A stretch of DNA of 64,000 nt from Leisingera aquaemixtae (GCF_001458395.1 NZ_CYSR01000020.1:1-64000), one strand, 5' to 3'; shown: positions 1-9,270, counted from the first letter of the stretch. Notes: generated by a model from the letters alone, not told the origin. Translations and numbers: made by a program.

Positions 1-306
1 ATCCCCGCTCGCGCCTCCTGTTCCGCCAGTGGCGAAGCCTTCCCTGATTTTCACTTCGGAAGACCTCGTGTCTTCCGGAGGGCAAAGCAGGGTGGGCGCA
101 GCCCGGACTGCGGCCGGACGGTGATCTGACACCCGCGAAATGACAGGATGCGCCGGAGCGGTGAAATCGGGAGGGGCCCGCGCCTGGCGCGGGAGGAATC
201 GGAATTCTTCGTGGAGGCTGACGCGCGAGCTGCATCAGAACCCGTGTTCAGATTGCCGGCCGGATGGCAGGCGGACCAGTCAAACGGAAAATGCCAGGCG
301 CGCTAG
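1..306. other. Non-coding stretch left of the IS element
   Basis: I see no convincing gene here. A frame open from the left edge closes with TGA at 127-129 and could be the tail of a gene outside the window, but it has no recognisable motif. A perfect 8-bp inverted repeat (57-64 with 70-77, 5-base loop) is present without a following T run, so I do not call it a terminator. Confidence 0.4.
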
Positions 307-319
307 GGTCAGGATGCAT
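307..319 (+). repeat. Left terminal inverted repeat of the IS5-like element
   Basis: GGTCAGGATGCAT, matching the right end at 12 of 13 positions and preceded by CTAG. Confidence 0.8.
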
Positions 320-369
320 TGATTTTCAACGCTCTGCGTGATTCACGGCTCGGAAAACGGAGCGGTGAC

Positions 370-1163
370 ATGAGAGACCTTTTCTGGCTGTCCGACGAGC
401 AGATGGCCAAGCTTTCCCTTTTCTTCCCGAAGTCGCACGGTCAGCCACGGGTCGATGACAGACGAGTTTTGAGCGGGATTATCTTTATAAATCGCAACGG
501 CTTACGATTGCGAGACGCTCCGGAAGCCTACGGTCCGCACAAGACGCTCTACAGCCGGTGGAAGCGCTGGAGCGAGAAAGGCATCTTTGCCCGGATCATG
601 GCAGGCTTGGCCGCCGAACACGGCGAGGAGAAGACCGTGATGATCGACGCAACGTATCTGAAGGCACACCGCACCGCGACCAGCATGGCCGCGAAAAAGG
701 GGGCGCGGTCGCCTGATCGGTTGAACCAAGGGTGGAATAAATACCAAGCTGCATGCCATCTGTGACAGCCAAGGGCGACCGCTCAGTCTGTCCGTCACCG
801 CTGGGCCCCTTCTCGGCGATGCAACCATCGCCTGCCAGGCAGCGGGTCAGCGACTACATCGGTGCGCGGGCGTTGCTGAGCAGCCTTACCCAGGTCAAGT
901 GGCTGCCCGGAGATCGTGGCTATGACGCTGAATGGTTCCGAGATGCGTTGAAAGACAAAGGGATGCGCGCCTGTATCCCTGGCCGGAAGCAGCGAAAGAC
1001 GAAGGTGAAACACGACAAGCGCCGTTACAAAAGGCGCAACCGTATCGAGATCATGTACGACAGGCTCAAGGATTGGCGGCGTGTAGCGACACGCTATGAC
1101 CGCTGTCCCAAGGCCTCCCTATCCGCAATCGCCCTCGCTGCAACCGTCATCTACTGGTTATGA
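370..1163 (+). pseudogene. IS5-family DDE transposase, frameshifted
   Basis: The N-terminal part reads well from ATG 370 (LFWLSDEQMAKL, then the VDDRRVLSGIIF region) and carries the first catalytic Asp in the motif IDATYLKAHRTA. Reading then breaks: the frame shifts near 700, the resumed frame has a TGA at 722-724, and roughly 40 odd bases around 806-845 shift it again. The C-terminal part (frame of 753-1163) recovers the second Asp (PGDRGYDAEW) and the catalytic Glu region (RRNRIEIMYDRLKDWRR). At least three lesions mean the gene is dead rather than using programmed frameshifting, which normally gives one slip between two clean frames. Family assignment comes from these motifs. Confidence 0.85.
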
Positions 1164-1172
1164 ATCCTGACC
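1160..1172 (-). repeat. Right terminal inverted repeat of the IS5-like element
   Basis: Read on the minus strand it is GGTCAGGATTCAT. CTAG follows at 1173-1176. Confidence 0.8.
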
Positions 1173-1321
1173 CTAGGCCGGTCTGAGCCCAAATTACTGA
1201 ATACTGTGCGAGATATGAACTGGCAGGAAACACGCAATGCCGCCTTTGGCCGAAGTAGTACCGACCCAAGCCAGACATCAACACCCACCGGTTTTCGGAA
1301 GTGCAACTTCTGCAAAGTGGA

Positions 1322-1353
1322 CCTCTTCGAAGTTTCCGTCGAAGAGGTTTTTT
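1322..1353 (+). terminator. Rho-independent terminator
   Basis: A perfect 9-bp stem (CCTCTTCGA at 1322-1330 with TCGAAGAGG at 1339-1347) and an 8-base loop are followed by six T on the plus strand. No intact plus-strand gene lies directly upstream, so it probably belonged to a gene lost or displaced by the IS insertion. It also keeps read-through from the IS out of the antisense side of the TetR gene. Confidence 0.75.
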
Positions 1354-1447
1354 CATTATGACAGGCGTTTGGTCACCAATTTTGCGCCTGGGAATCTCGC
1401 TTTTACTGCCCCCTTGCAAAAGATGGCGGCCCATCCGTGCTTACTGT

Positions 1448-2089
1448 TCAGAAGTATCCCGGGAAGAAGGCGCGGGCGGTGGTTTGGCAGATTTCCACCG
1501 CATTTCCCCTGCTGAATTCATCGGGGTGGGCGTGAAAGTCGGTCCACAACCCTTCCAGCAGAGACATGATAGCCATCGCGACTTTCTCGGGATCACCCTG
1601 GGTGCCGCAAGCCTTACACAGCACATGGCAGCAGTTGCGCACATGGTCATGCAGGTCGGTTCCGCGGGTTTCGGTATAGCCGGTTCCAAGCGCCTGCAAT
1701 TCAGGTTCCGCGCGGAAAGCAAAGGTCAGCCGGGCGCTGCGCTTGTTCAGAACTGCTTCCGAAAAATCCGTTTCAAACAGCGCTTGAAGGCGGGCTGCGG
1801 CATGTTCCGGGGTGCTCACCTCTTCTGGTGCTTGGCTGGTGAAGTTCTGCCACGCCGCATTGTACTCCCGCGTCATGTGTATCGCGAGTTCGCGAATCAA
1901 GTTGTCCTTCGACTGGAAATGCAGGTTGATCATGCCGCGCGACAGGCCGGATTCCTCTTGGATACGGCTGATTGTTGCGCCGCTCACGCCGTGCCGCAGG
2001 ATCACGCTGGCAGTGGCGTCCAGCAGGACCTCCCGGTGCAGGTCCTTGTCCACCTTCCGCTTTTTCCTTGTATCTTCGGCACTTGTCAT
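1448..2089 (-). CDS. TetR-family transcriptional regulator (BetI-like)
   Basis: A 213-residue protein of typical TetR length. Residues about 20-65 form the N-terminal helix-turn-helix, with the recognition segment around SGLSRGMINLHFQSKDNL; the rest is a helical ligand-binding domain. The HTH resembles BetI-type repressors. It is divergent from the polyamine operon beginning at 2245, and two near-identical 14-bp motifs lie in the shared promoter region, so it probably represses that operon and itself. The ligand is unknown; a polyamine or its aldehyde is a reasonable guess from context. Confidence 0.85.
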   Translation of the reverse strand: MTSAEDTRKKRKVDKDLHREVLLDATASVILRHGVSGATISRIQEESGLSRGMINLHFQSKDNLIRELAIHMTREYNAAWQNFTSQAPEEVSTPEHAAARLQALFETDFSEAVLNKRSARLTFAFRAEPELQALGTGYTETRGTDLHDHVRNCCHVLCKACGTQGDPEKVAMAIMSLLEGLWTDFHAHPDEFSRGNAVEICQTTARAFFPGYF

Positions 2090-2170
2090 TTGCCCGCCCC
2101 CTCATTCTCCCGACTGGCCCGCTGCCTTTCCAGCACCTTGCCCGTGATTGCAACAGATTTCCATCGACAA

Positions 2171-2213
2171 TGAACGATCATTCACTTACGTCTAATGTAT
2201 GAACGTTCATTCA
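2171..2213. promoter_or_regulatory. Putative TetR operator pair in divergent promoter
   Basis: Two copies of TGAACG(A/T)TCATTCA, at 2171-2184 and 2200-2213, are identical in 13 of 14 positions and start 29 bp apart. The second contains the perfect 10-bp palindrome TGAACGTTCA. They lie between the divergent TetR gene and the aminotransferase start, as expected for autoregulation plus operon control. The assignment to this TetR is inferred from position and symmetry. Confidence 0.65.
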
Positions 2214-2244
2214 TGAAAGCAGCAACTCCGGACAGAGGGCCGAG

Positions 2245-3657
2245 ATGACCAAACTTGGAAACGACTTCGAAAACTTCAAAACCTGGGACAAGGAGAATTA
2301 CTTCCATCCGTGGGAAGGGCTGGAAGTTCAGGGCGCCGGAAAAGCCGACAGGACGTTCAGCGAGTATGCCGAAGGCATCTATGTTTACGATGAGCACGGC
2401 AACAAGGTGATCGACGGCCCCGGCGGCATGTGGTGCATGCAGCTGGGCTACGGTAACGCCGAGATTGCTGATGCGATGGCGGCACAAGCCCGCAAGATGG
2501 CCTATTGCTCGCCCTTCAGTGAGGCCACGTCGGTAAGCGCCGAATTTGCCCACGCGATTGCCGAACGGGCGCCGGGCGACCTCAACCGGGTCTATTTCAC
2601 CACCGGCGGCTCCACTGCAGTTGATACCGCTATCCGCTTTGTCCACTTCCGCAACAACCTGCTGGGCAAGCCCGCCAAGAAGCGGATCATCACCCGCGCG
2701 CACGCCTACCACGGCGGCACGTATCTGACCGCCTCGCTCAGCGGCAAGCCGAGCGAGCGCCAGTGGTTCGACACCGATCAGGTCCTTCCCCAATTCCTGC
2801 CGGATGTGAACGCCTTCCGCCGCCCCGCAGGCATGAGCATCGAAGCCTTCCTGGACGAAAAAGTGGCGGACCTGGAAAGCGCGATTCTGGAGCTGGGCGC
2901 GGACAATGCCGCCGCTTTCATTGCCGAACCGGTGCTGGGCTCCGGCGGCGTGATCGTGCCGCCCGCGGGCTACCACAAGCGCTGCCTGGAGGTCTGCCGC
3001 AAGCATGATGTTCTGTACATCTCCGACGAGGTCGTCACCGGATTTGGCCGCCTTGGCCACTGGTTCGCCTCCGATGAGCTGTTCGGTATCACCCCGGACA
3101 TCATCACCTGCGCCAAGGGGTTGACCTCGGGCTATGCGCCGATGGGGGCGGCGATCTTCTCGGACCGGCTGTTCAAGGACATTGAGGGCGATGTTTCCAA
3201 GGATGTCTATTTCACCAGCGGCTACACCTATTCCGGCCATCCGGTCTGCGCCGCCGCGGGCCTCAAGAACATCGAGATCTTCGAGCGTGACGGCATTCTG
3301 GAGCATGTCCGCAAGGTGACGCCGCACTTCCAGAAGCGCCTGCATCAGATGCTGGAGCTGCCGCTGATCGTGGATGTGCGCGGCATGGGGCTGGTGGGCT
3401 GCATCGAATGCTCGCTGACCCGAGAGGGCCAAGCCAGCGCCGGGATCGACGCCACCATCGGCGCGGTGATCGACGCCCGCTGCCAGGAACTGGGCTTGAT
3501 GGTCCGCCCCTATGGCAACATGGCGATCTTCTCGCCGCCGCTGGTGATCACCGAAGCGCAGATCGACGACATGTTCGACATGCTGACCGAAGGCGTCCAG
3601 CGCGCCACCCGGGAGTTGCTGGAACAGGGGCTCGAACTGGAACAGGAGCGGGCCTAA
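2245..3657 (+). CDS. Class III PLP aminotransferase, putative polyamine:pyruvate aminotransferase
   Basis: This 470-residue protein has the fold-type I class III pattern: the PLP-contacting Asp in ISDEVVTGFGR (D261) and the Schiff-base Lys in CAKGLTSGYAPMG (K291). Sequence style and length resemble SpuC-type putrescine/omega-amine:pyruvate aminotransferases, which convert putrescine to 4-aminobutyraldehyde. The next genes are a PotF-type binding protein and its ABC transporter, then an aldehyde dehydrogenase that could take the aldehyde product, which supports the polyamine assignment. Beta-alanine or taurine transamination by the same family cannot be excluded. It is the first gene of the operon, about 30 bp downstream of the second putative TetR operator. 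Confidence 0.85.
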   Translation: MTKLGNDFENFKTWDKENYFHPWEGLEVQGAGKADRTFSEYAEGIYVYDEHGNKVIDGPGGMWCMQLGYGNAEIADAMAAQARKMAYCSPFSEATSVSAEFAHAIAERAPGDLNRVYFTTGGSTAVDTAIRFVHFRNNLLGKPAKKRIITRAHAYHGGTYLTASLSGKPSERQWFDTDQVLPQFLPDVNAFRRPAGMSIEAFLDEKVADLESAILELGADNAAAFIAEPVLGSGGVIVPPAGYHKRCLEVCRKHDVLYISDEVVTGFGRLGHWFASDELFGITPDIITCAKGLTSGYAPMGAAIFSDRLFKDIEGDVSKDVYFTSGYTYSGHPVCAAAGLKNIEIFERDGILEHVRKVTPHFQKRLHQMLELPLIVDVRGMGLVGCIECSLTREGQASAGIDATIGAVIDARCQELGLMVRPYGNMAIFSPPLVITEAQIDDMFDMLTEGVQRATRELLEQGLELEQERA

Positions 3658-3708
3658 GGCCCGCATCCCAAAAGAGAAGCAAACAGAAACCCAACACGGG
3701 AGGGAACC

Positions 3709-4800
3709 ATGAAATCCAAGCTGACAACTGGCCTGCTGGCCGGAACAGCCGCCATCTGGGGCGCCGCCGCGGCGGCTGAGGGTGAACTGGTGATCTACAA
3801 CTGGAGCGACTATCTAGATCCAGCGATCATCGAGGCGTTCGAGGTTGAGACCGGGATCGACGTCACCTATGACACCTATGATTCAAACGCGATGCTGGAA
3901 ACCAAGGTTCTGGCGGGCAGCTCCGGCTATGACATCATCGTTCCCTCCTCCACCGGCACCGCACGGCTGATCTCGGCCGGGGTGCTGCGGAAGATCGACA
4001 AGTCTAAAATCCCCAACCTGCAGCACGTCTGGCCCAAGATCGCCGGACTGATCGAAACCTTCGATCCCGGCAACGAATACCTGGTGCCCTACAACTGGTG
4101 GACATTCGGCATCGCCTATAACACCGGCAAGCTTGCAGAGCGGCTGGGCGACGACCACCCCAGGTCCTGGGATCTGCTGTTTGACCCGGAGATCTCAGGC
4201 AAGCTGGCCGATTGCAGCGTGATGATCGTGGACTCGCCCATAGACGTGATCGGCGCCGCGCTGATCGACATGGGGCAGGACCCGAACACCAGCAACAAGG
4301 ATCAGATCACCGCCGCCGGGGCGCATATCGGTGCGATCCGGGGCAATATCGCCCAGATTTCCACTGACGCCATGATCGGCGCGCTGTCCGATGGCGATGC
4401 CTGCCTCGGCCTGACCTGGAGCGGCGACGCCTATTGGGCCGCCGATGGCGCCAAGGAGGCCAACAATGGCGTTAATCTGGAATACATCATTCCGGAAGAA
4501 GGCACGCTGCTGGACTTTGACGGCCTCGCCATCCTGGCCGATGCCAGGAACGTGGAAGAGGCGCATGCCTTCCTGAACTACCTGCTGCAGCCTTCGGTGT
4601 CGGCGCAGAACGCCAACTTCATCCGCTACGGCAGTGCCAACCTCACCGCCCAGGCAGAAATCGACCCGGAGCTGACCGGCAATCCCGCCGTCTATCCGAC
4701 CGAGGCGACCATGGAGATGCTGACCACCCCGGTGCTGCAAGACCGCAAGACCGAGCGTCTTTACACCCGCACCTGGTCCAAGGTCCGCACCGGCCAATGA
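3709..4800 (+). CDS. potF: Polyamine ABC transporter periplasmic binding protein (PotF-like)
   Basis: A 363-residue exported solute-binding protein. Residues 1-23 are a signal peptide ending in an Ala-rich cleavage site. The mature start (ELVIYNWSDYLDPAIIEAFE) is the hallmark of the spermidine/putrescine-binding PotD/PotF family. It delivers substrate to the ATPase and two permeases encoded next. The start is supported by a GGGAGG ribosome site just upstream. Exact substrate (putrescine, spermidine or a relative) cannot be read from sequence; the flanking aminotransferase and aldehyde dehydrogenase favour a diamine. Confidence 0.9.
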   Translation: MKSKLTTGLLAGTAAIWGAAAAAEGELVIYNWSDYLDPAIIEAFEVETGIDVTYDTYDSNAMLETKVLAGSSGYDIIVPSSTGTARLISAGVLRKIDKSKIPNLQHVWPKIAGLIETFDPGNEYLVPYNWWTFGIAYNTGKLAERLGDDHPRSWDLLFDPEISGKLADCSVMIVDSPIDVIGAALIDMGQDPNTSNKDQITAAGAHIGAIRGNIAQISTDAMIGALSDGDACLGLTWSGDAYWAADGAKEANNGVNLEYIIPEEGTLLDFDGLAILADARNVEEAHAFLNYLLQPSVSAQNANFIRYGSANLTAQAEIDPELTGNPAVYPTEATMEMLTTPVLQDRKTERLYTRTWSKVRTGQ

Positions 4801-4892
4801 GCTTTGGCGCGGCTTCAAGGCCGCACCTGTCTTGCCTGCCGCGGCGCCCGCTCATGCAGCGGCAGGCACCTGCAACAGGGGAACCTGCAACA

Positions 4893-6056
4893 ATGAATTT
4901 CCATGATCCGGCCAGTACCGCCGCCCAGGCCGAACCCGTCAGTGCGCTGACGCAGGACCGCACCCCCTTGATTCGCTTCGAGAATGTGACCAAGACCTTT
5001 GGCAGCTTCACCGCGATCTCGGACCTGAACCTGAACATCCGGGAACGCGAGTTCTTCTCGCTCCTCGGCCCCTCCGGCTGCGGCAAGACCACGATGATGC
5101 GGCTGCTGGCCGGGTTTGAGGAAGTGACCTCGGGCCGCATCCTGCTGGACGGCCAGGACCTGACCGGAATCCCGGCGAACCGGCGCCCGGTCAACATGAT
5201 GTTCCAGTCCTACGCGCTGTTTCCGCATATGTCGGTGGCAAAAAACATCGGCTTTGGCCTGAAACAGGAGCGCTGGAAGAAAAGTGATATCCAGGACCGC
5301 GTCGACGAGATGCTGGCACTGGTGCAACTCGAAGACTTCGCTGACCGCAAGCCGCACCAGCTGTCCGGCGGGCAGATGCAGCGGGTGGCGCTGGCACGCT
5401 CGCTGGCTAAAAAACCCAAGGTTCTGCTGCTGGACGAGCCGCTGGGCGCGCTCGACAAGAAACTGCGCGAGGAGACCCAGTTCCAGCTGATGGACGTGCA
5501 GGACCGGCTGGGCCTCACCTTCATCATCGTGACCCACGATCAGGACGAAGCGATGACCGTTTCTTCCCGCATCGCGGTGATGAAGGCGGGCAAGCTGCTG
5601 CAAACCGACACGCCCGCACGGATTTATGAACACCCGGCATCAAGCTATGTCGCTGATTTCATTGGCAACGTGAACCTGATCAATGTCGAGCTTGCGGGCA
5701 TGGACGGCGAGCTGGCACTGGCCCGCTGGGACGGCGGAACCCGGCTGGCGATCCGCCCGCAGCCCGAGGATGTGCTGACACCCGGCGCCCGCAAGACGCT
5801 GGTGCTGCGCCCCGAGAAGATCCACGTCACCAAGGACCAGCCAGCAGAAGCCCCCAACGTGAACAGGGTTGAGGGCACGGTGGAGGAAATCTCCTATACC
5901 GGCAGCGCTTCCACCTTCCTGGTGCGGCTCGACGGCGGCCAGCTGATCCGCGCGCAAGAGGCCAACCGCCTCCTGACTTCGCGCCGCGAGGTTGACTGGA
6001 ACGACCGGGTCTGGCTCAGCTGGCGCGCGGGCGCTTGCGTGCTGGTCGACGCGTGA
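4893..6056 (+). CDS. potG: Polyamine ABC transporter ATPase (PotA/PotG-like)
   Basis: The ATPase has a Walker A GPSGCGKTT near residues 59-67, an LSGGQ signature, Walker B LLLDEPLGALD, and a C-terminal TOBE-type regulatory region of about 120 residues, as in PotA/PotG. I start it at ATG 4893, which has GGGGAA nine bases upstream; an in-frame ATG at 4797 overlapping the potF stop would add 32 residues that look unlike the family. The product powers polyamine import through the two permeases encoded directly downstream. About 387 residues, normal for the family. Confidence 0.9.
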   Translation: MNFHDPASTAAQAEPVSALTQDRTPLIRFENVTKTFGSFTAISDLNLNIREREFFSLLGPSGCGKTTMMRLLAGFEEVTSGRILLDGQDLTGIPANRRPVNMMFQSYALFPHMSVAKNIGFGLKQERWKKSDIQDRVDEMLALVQLEDFADRKPHQLSGGQMQRVALARSLAKKPKVLLLDEPLGALDKKLREETQFQLMDVQDRLGLTFIIVTHDQDEAMTVSSRIAVMKAGKLLQTDTPARIYEHPASSYVADFIGNVNLINVELAGMDGELALARWDGGTRLAIRPQPEDVLTPGARKTLVLRPEKIHVTKDQPAEAPNVNRVEGTVEEISYTGSASTFLVRLDGGQLIRAQEANRLLTSRREVDWNDRVWLSWRAGACVLVDA

Positions 6057-6066
6057 GGGCCGGACC

Positions 6067-6969
6067 ATGAGCACATCCGGCCCGCGCCGCCTGCTAATCC
6101 TTCTGCCCTATCTGTGGCTGGGGCTATTCTTCCTGGTGCCCTTCCTGATCGTCATCAAGATCGCACTGTCGGACTCGGTCACGGCCAGCCCGCCCTATGC
6201 CCCCACCTTCAGCCTTGATGAGGGGCTGGCAGGCCTGCGCGCGGCCTTCGCGGCGCTGGACTTCGAGAATTTCGTCTGGCTGGCCGAGGACGGCATCTAC
6301 CTCAAGGCCTATCTCAACAGCGTGAAGGTCGCCGCCATCGCAACGCTGCTCACCCTGATGATCGGCTATCCGGTGGCCTATGCCATGGCCAAGGCGCCGC
6401 AGGACTGGCGCAAAACCCTCCTGCTGCTGGTGATCCTGCCGTTCTGGACCAGCTTTCTGATCCGCATTTACGCCTGGATCGGCATCCTCAAGAACGAGGG
6501 TTTCCTGAACCTCACCCTGATGAAGCTCGGCCTCATCGATCAGCCGCTGGCGATCATGCACACCGAAATCGCGGTCTATATCGGCATCGTATATTCCTAC
6601 CTGCCGTTCATGATCCTGCCGCTTTATGCCTCGCTGGAACGGATCGACGGCCGGCTCCTGGAAGCCGCCGAAGACCTCGGTTGCAGCGCCTTTGCCGCCT
6701 TCCGCCAGATCACCCTGCCGCTGTCGCTGCCGGGAGTGGTTGCGGGCTGCTTCCTGGTCTTCATCCCGGCGATCGGCGAATTTGTGATCCCCGACCTCTT
6801 GGGCGGCTCCGGCACGCTGATGATCGGCAAGACCCTATGGCTCGAGTTCTTCTCCAACCGCGACTGGGGCGTGGCGGCGGCGGTGGCCATCGTGCTGCTG
6901 ACCATCCTGATCGTGCCTATCGTGCTGTTCCAGCGCCATCAGCAGAAACATCAGGAGGAACTGGGATGA
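6067..6969 (+). CDS. potH: Polyamine ABC transporter permease 1 (PotB/PotH-like)
   Basis: A 300-residue inner-membrane protein with about six hydrophobic spans and the binding-protein-dependent permease EAA loop (EAAEDLGCSAFAAFRQITLPL) that docks on the ATPase. I chose ATG 6067, ten bases after the ATPase stop; the longer frame from 5992 overlaps the ATPase gene. It forms the channel with the next permease, whose start overlaps this stop (ATGA), indicating translational coupling. Confidence 0.9.
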   Translation: MSTSGPRRLLILLPYLWLGLFFLVPFLIVIKIALSDSVTASPPYAPTFSLDEGLAGLRAAFAALDFENFVWLAEDGIYLKAYLNSVKVAAIATLLTLMIGYPVAYAMAKAPQDWRKTLLLLVILPFWTSFLIRIYAWIGILKNEGFLNLTLMKLGLIDQPLAIMHTEIAVYIGIVYSYLPFMILPLYASLERIDGRLLEAAEDLGCSAFAAFRQITLPLSLPGVVAGCFLVFIPAIGEFVIPDLLGGSGTLMIGKTLWLEFFSNRDWGVAAAVAIVLLTILIVPIVLFQRHQQKHQEELG

Positions 6970-7787
6970 TCCGCCGCTTCAACATGTTCAACCTGACCTC
7001 GCTGACCTTTGGCTTGGCCTTCCTCTACCTGCCGCTCTTGCTGGTGGTGATCTACTCCTTCAACGACTCCCGCCTGGTCACCGTCTGGGGCGGCTTCAGC
7101 ACCAAATGGTACGGCATCGTGCTGAACAACGAGGCTTATCTGGCGGCCGCTTGGATCACCCTGCGCATCGCCTTTGTCTCGGCCACGCTGGCCACGGTGC
7201 TGGGCACGCTCAGCGCAGTTGTCATGGTGCGTATGGGCCGCTTTCCGGGCCGCACGCTGTTCTCCGGCATGATCTATGCGCCCTTGGTGATGCCAGAGGT
7301 GGTAACCGGCCTGTCGCTCCTCTTGCTGTTCGTCGCCATCGGCCTCGACCGCGGCTTCTGGACCATCACCATAGCCCACGCGACCTTTGCCATGTGCTAT
7401 GCCTCGGTGGTGGTCTCTTCCCGGCTGGCCAGCTTCGACCGGTCGCTGGAGGATGCGGCGCTGGATCTGGGCTGCACGCCGTTCTCGGCCTTCCGCCAAG
7501 TGACTTTGCCAGTGATCGCGCCCGCGGTGATCTCGGCCTGGCTGCTCTCGTTCACCCTGTCGCTCGACGACCTGGTGATCGCCACCTTCACCTCCGGCCC
7601 CGGCTCCACCACCCTGCCGATGAAGCTCTATTCCTCCGTCCGGCTGGGCGTCTCGCCCGAGATCAATGCGCTCTCGTCCATGCTGATCGGCATCGTCACC
7701 CTTGGCGTCATCGCCGCCTCGCTGATCAACCGGCGGCAGGAGCGGCGCCAGCAACAGGACACCCGCGCGGCGGCCGCCGCCGCGTGA
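6966..7787 (+). CDS. potI: Polyamine ABC transporter permease 2 (PotC/PotI-like)
   Basis: A 273-residue membrane protein starting at ATG 6966 within the previous stop (ATGA overlap). It has about six transmembrane spans and the EAA-type loop DAALDLGCTPFSAFRQVTLPV. The segment LLVVIYSFNDSR near the N terminus is typical of PotC/PotI. It is the partner of the preceding permease in a PotFGHI-type importer. The C terminus is an Arg/Gln-rich then poly-Ala tail. Confidence 0.9.
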   Translation: MIRRFNMFNLTSLTFGLAFLYLPLLLVVIYSFNDSRLVTVWGGFSTKWYGIVLNNEAYLAAAWITLRIAFVSATLATVLGTLSAVVMVRMGRFPGRTLFSGMIYAPLVMPEVVTGLSLLLLFVAIGLDRGFWTITIAHATFAMCYASVVVSSRLASFDRSLEDAALDLGCTPFSAFRQVTLPVIAPAVISAWLLSFTLSLDDLVIATFTSGPGSTTLPMKLYSSVRLGVSPEINALSSMLIGIVTLGVIAASLINRRQERRQQQDTRAAAAAA

Positions 7788-7816
7788 TGCGCCCTCAAAC
7801 CAGATCGGATAGGCCA

Positions 7817-9244
7817 ATGCAGTACAATATGTCCCAATTCTACATCGACGGCAGCTGGATTGATCCCCGCGGCAGCAGTTCCGCCGATGTGATCAACCCC
7901 GCCACCGAACAATCGCTCGGCCGGCTGGCGCTCGGCAGCGAAGCCGACGTTGACGCCGCCGTGGCCGCGGCCAAAGCCGCATTGCCCGGCTTTGCCGCCA
8001 CCAGCCGCGAGGCCCGTATTGCGCTCCTTGAACGGGTGCTGGAGGTCTACACCGCCCGCGCTGATGAATTCGCGCAGGCCATCTCGCTGGAGATGGGCGC
8101 CCCGATCACCATGTCGCGCGAGATGCAGGCGCAAGCGGGCATCGACCACTTGGAGGCCATCATCGCCGATCTGAAGGCGCTCGATTTCGAGGAATCCCTG
8201 CCCAATGGCGACACGCTGGTGCGGATGCCGGTTGGCGTCTGCGGGCTGATCACGCCGTGGAACTGGCCGATCAACCAAATCGTGCTGAAGGTGGGGCCTG
8301 CTCTGGCTGCCGGCTGCACCATGGTGCTGAAACCGTCGGAGCTTACGCCCTTGTCCGCGATCCTCTATGCCGAAGTGCTACACGAGGCCGGTGTGCCCGC
8401 AGGCGTCTTCAACCTGGTCCACGGCGAAGGCCCGGTGGTTGGCGCCGCGCTGTCTCGCCACCCTGATGTTTCTATGATGTCCTTCACCGGCTCTACCCGC
8501 GGCGGCGTCGCAGTGACACGGGATGCGGCGGAAACCGTCAAGAAGGTGGCGCTGGAGCTGGGCGGCAAATCCCCCAACCTGGTCTTTGCCGATTGCGATC
8601 TGGAGACCGCCATCGCCGAAGGGGTCGAGGCCTGTTTCATCAACACCGGTCAAAGCTGCGACGCCGCCACCCGGATGCTGGTGGAATGCAGCGTCTATGG
8701 CCGCGCGGTGGAACTGGCGCAGACCAAGGCTGACGAGAAGTCTGTGGGCAACCCGGCTGAGCCTGGCGACCACATGGGGCCGCTGTCCAGCGCGCAGCAA
8801 TACGCCCGCGTGCAGGAGATGATCGGGGCCGGCATCGCCGAAGGCGCACAGCTGATTGCCGGCGGCCCGGGCAAGCCGGAGGGTTTCGAAACCGGCTACT
8901 ATGCCCGCCCCACCATTTTTGCCGATGTAAACTCCGCCATGCGTATCGCGCAGGAGGAGATTTTCGGCCCTGTGCTGGTCATGATCCCCTTCGGCAGCGA
9001 AGACGAGGCCATCGAAATCGCCAATGACACACCTTACGGCCTGTCGGCCTATGTACAGACCGGTGACAGCGCCCGCGCGGCACGCGTTGCCCGCGCCCTG
9101 CAGTCCGGCATGGTGAATGTGAACGGCGCCTTCCTGGGCGCAGGCTCCCCCTTCGGCGGGGTCAAGATGTCGGGGATCGGGCGCGAAGGCGGCCGGGAAG
9201 GCATCCTCGAATTCCTCGAAACCAAGGTGATTGCAGCACCCTGA
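7817..9244 (+). CDS. NAD(P)-dependent aldehyde dehydrogenase
   Basis: A 475-residue ALDH-superfamily enzyme. Visible active-site elements, counted from ATG 7817, are the Asn of PWNWP (N149), the general-base Glu in LELGGKSPN (E247) and the nucleophile Cys in NTGQSCDAATR (C281). In this operon it most likely oxidises the aminoaldehyde made by the aminotransferase at 2245 to an amino acid such as 4-aminobutyrate. The sequence after the nucleophile (CDAATR) departs from the common CTAGSR, so the substrate may differ from classic aminobutyraldehyde enzymes. An alternative start is ATG 7829. Confidence 0.88.
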   Translation: MQYNMSQFYIDGSWIDPRGSSSADVINPATEQSLGRLALGSEADVDAAVAAAKAALPGFAATSREARIALLERVLEVYTARADEFAQAISLEMGAPITMSREMQAQAGIDHLEAIIADLKALDFEESLPNGDTLVRMPVGVCGLITPWNWPINQIVLKVGPALAAGCTMVLKPSELTPLSAILYAEVLHEAGVPAGVFNLVHGEGPVVGAALSRHPDVSMMSFTGSTRGGVAVTRDAAETVKKVALELGGKSPNLVFADCDLETAIAEGVEACFINTGQSCDAATRMLVECSVYGRAVELAQTKADEKSVGNPAEPGDHMGPLSSAQQYARVQEMIGAGIAEGAQLIAGGPGKPEGFETGYYARPTIFADVNSAMRIAQEEIFGPVLVMIPFGSEDEAIEIANDTPYGLSAYVQTGDSARAARVARALQSGMVNVNGAFLGAGSPFGGVKMSGIGREGGREGILEFLETKVIAAP

Positions 9245-9270
9245 CGGGGCTGCCGGAACGGACCAGCGCC

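Larger units (their letters stand above)
307..1172 (+). mobile_element. Degenerate IS5-family insertion sequence (IS427-like)
   Basis: The element is about 866 bp. Its ends are imperfect inverted repeats: GGTCAGGATGCAT at 307-319 and, read on the other strand, GGTCAGGATTCAT from 1172 down to 1160 (12 of 13 match). CTAG lies immediately outside both ends (303-306 and 1173-1176), which fits the YTAR target duplication of IS5 relatives. The single transposase gene inside is broken, so the copy cannot supply its own transposase, although its ends look intact enough to be moved by a relative in trans. Confidence 0.85.

Noticed and set aside
57-77. Terminator at the left edge
   Set aside because: Good 8-bp stem but followed by GGAGGGC rather than T residues.
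1215-1361. Short plus-strand ORF (48 codons) next to the IS element
   Set aside because: It runs through a strong terminator hairpin and shows no family feature or ribosome site.
2182-3666. Long minus-strand open frame of 494 codons
   Set aside because: It is antisense to the aminotransferase gene and His/Arg/Gly-rich, a typical GC-rich shadow frame.
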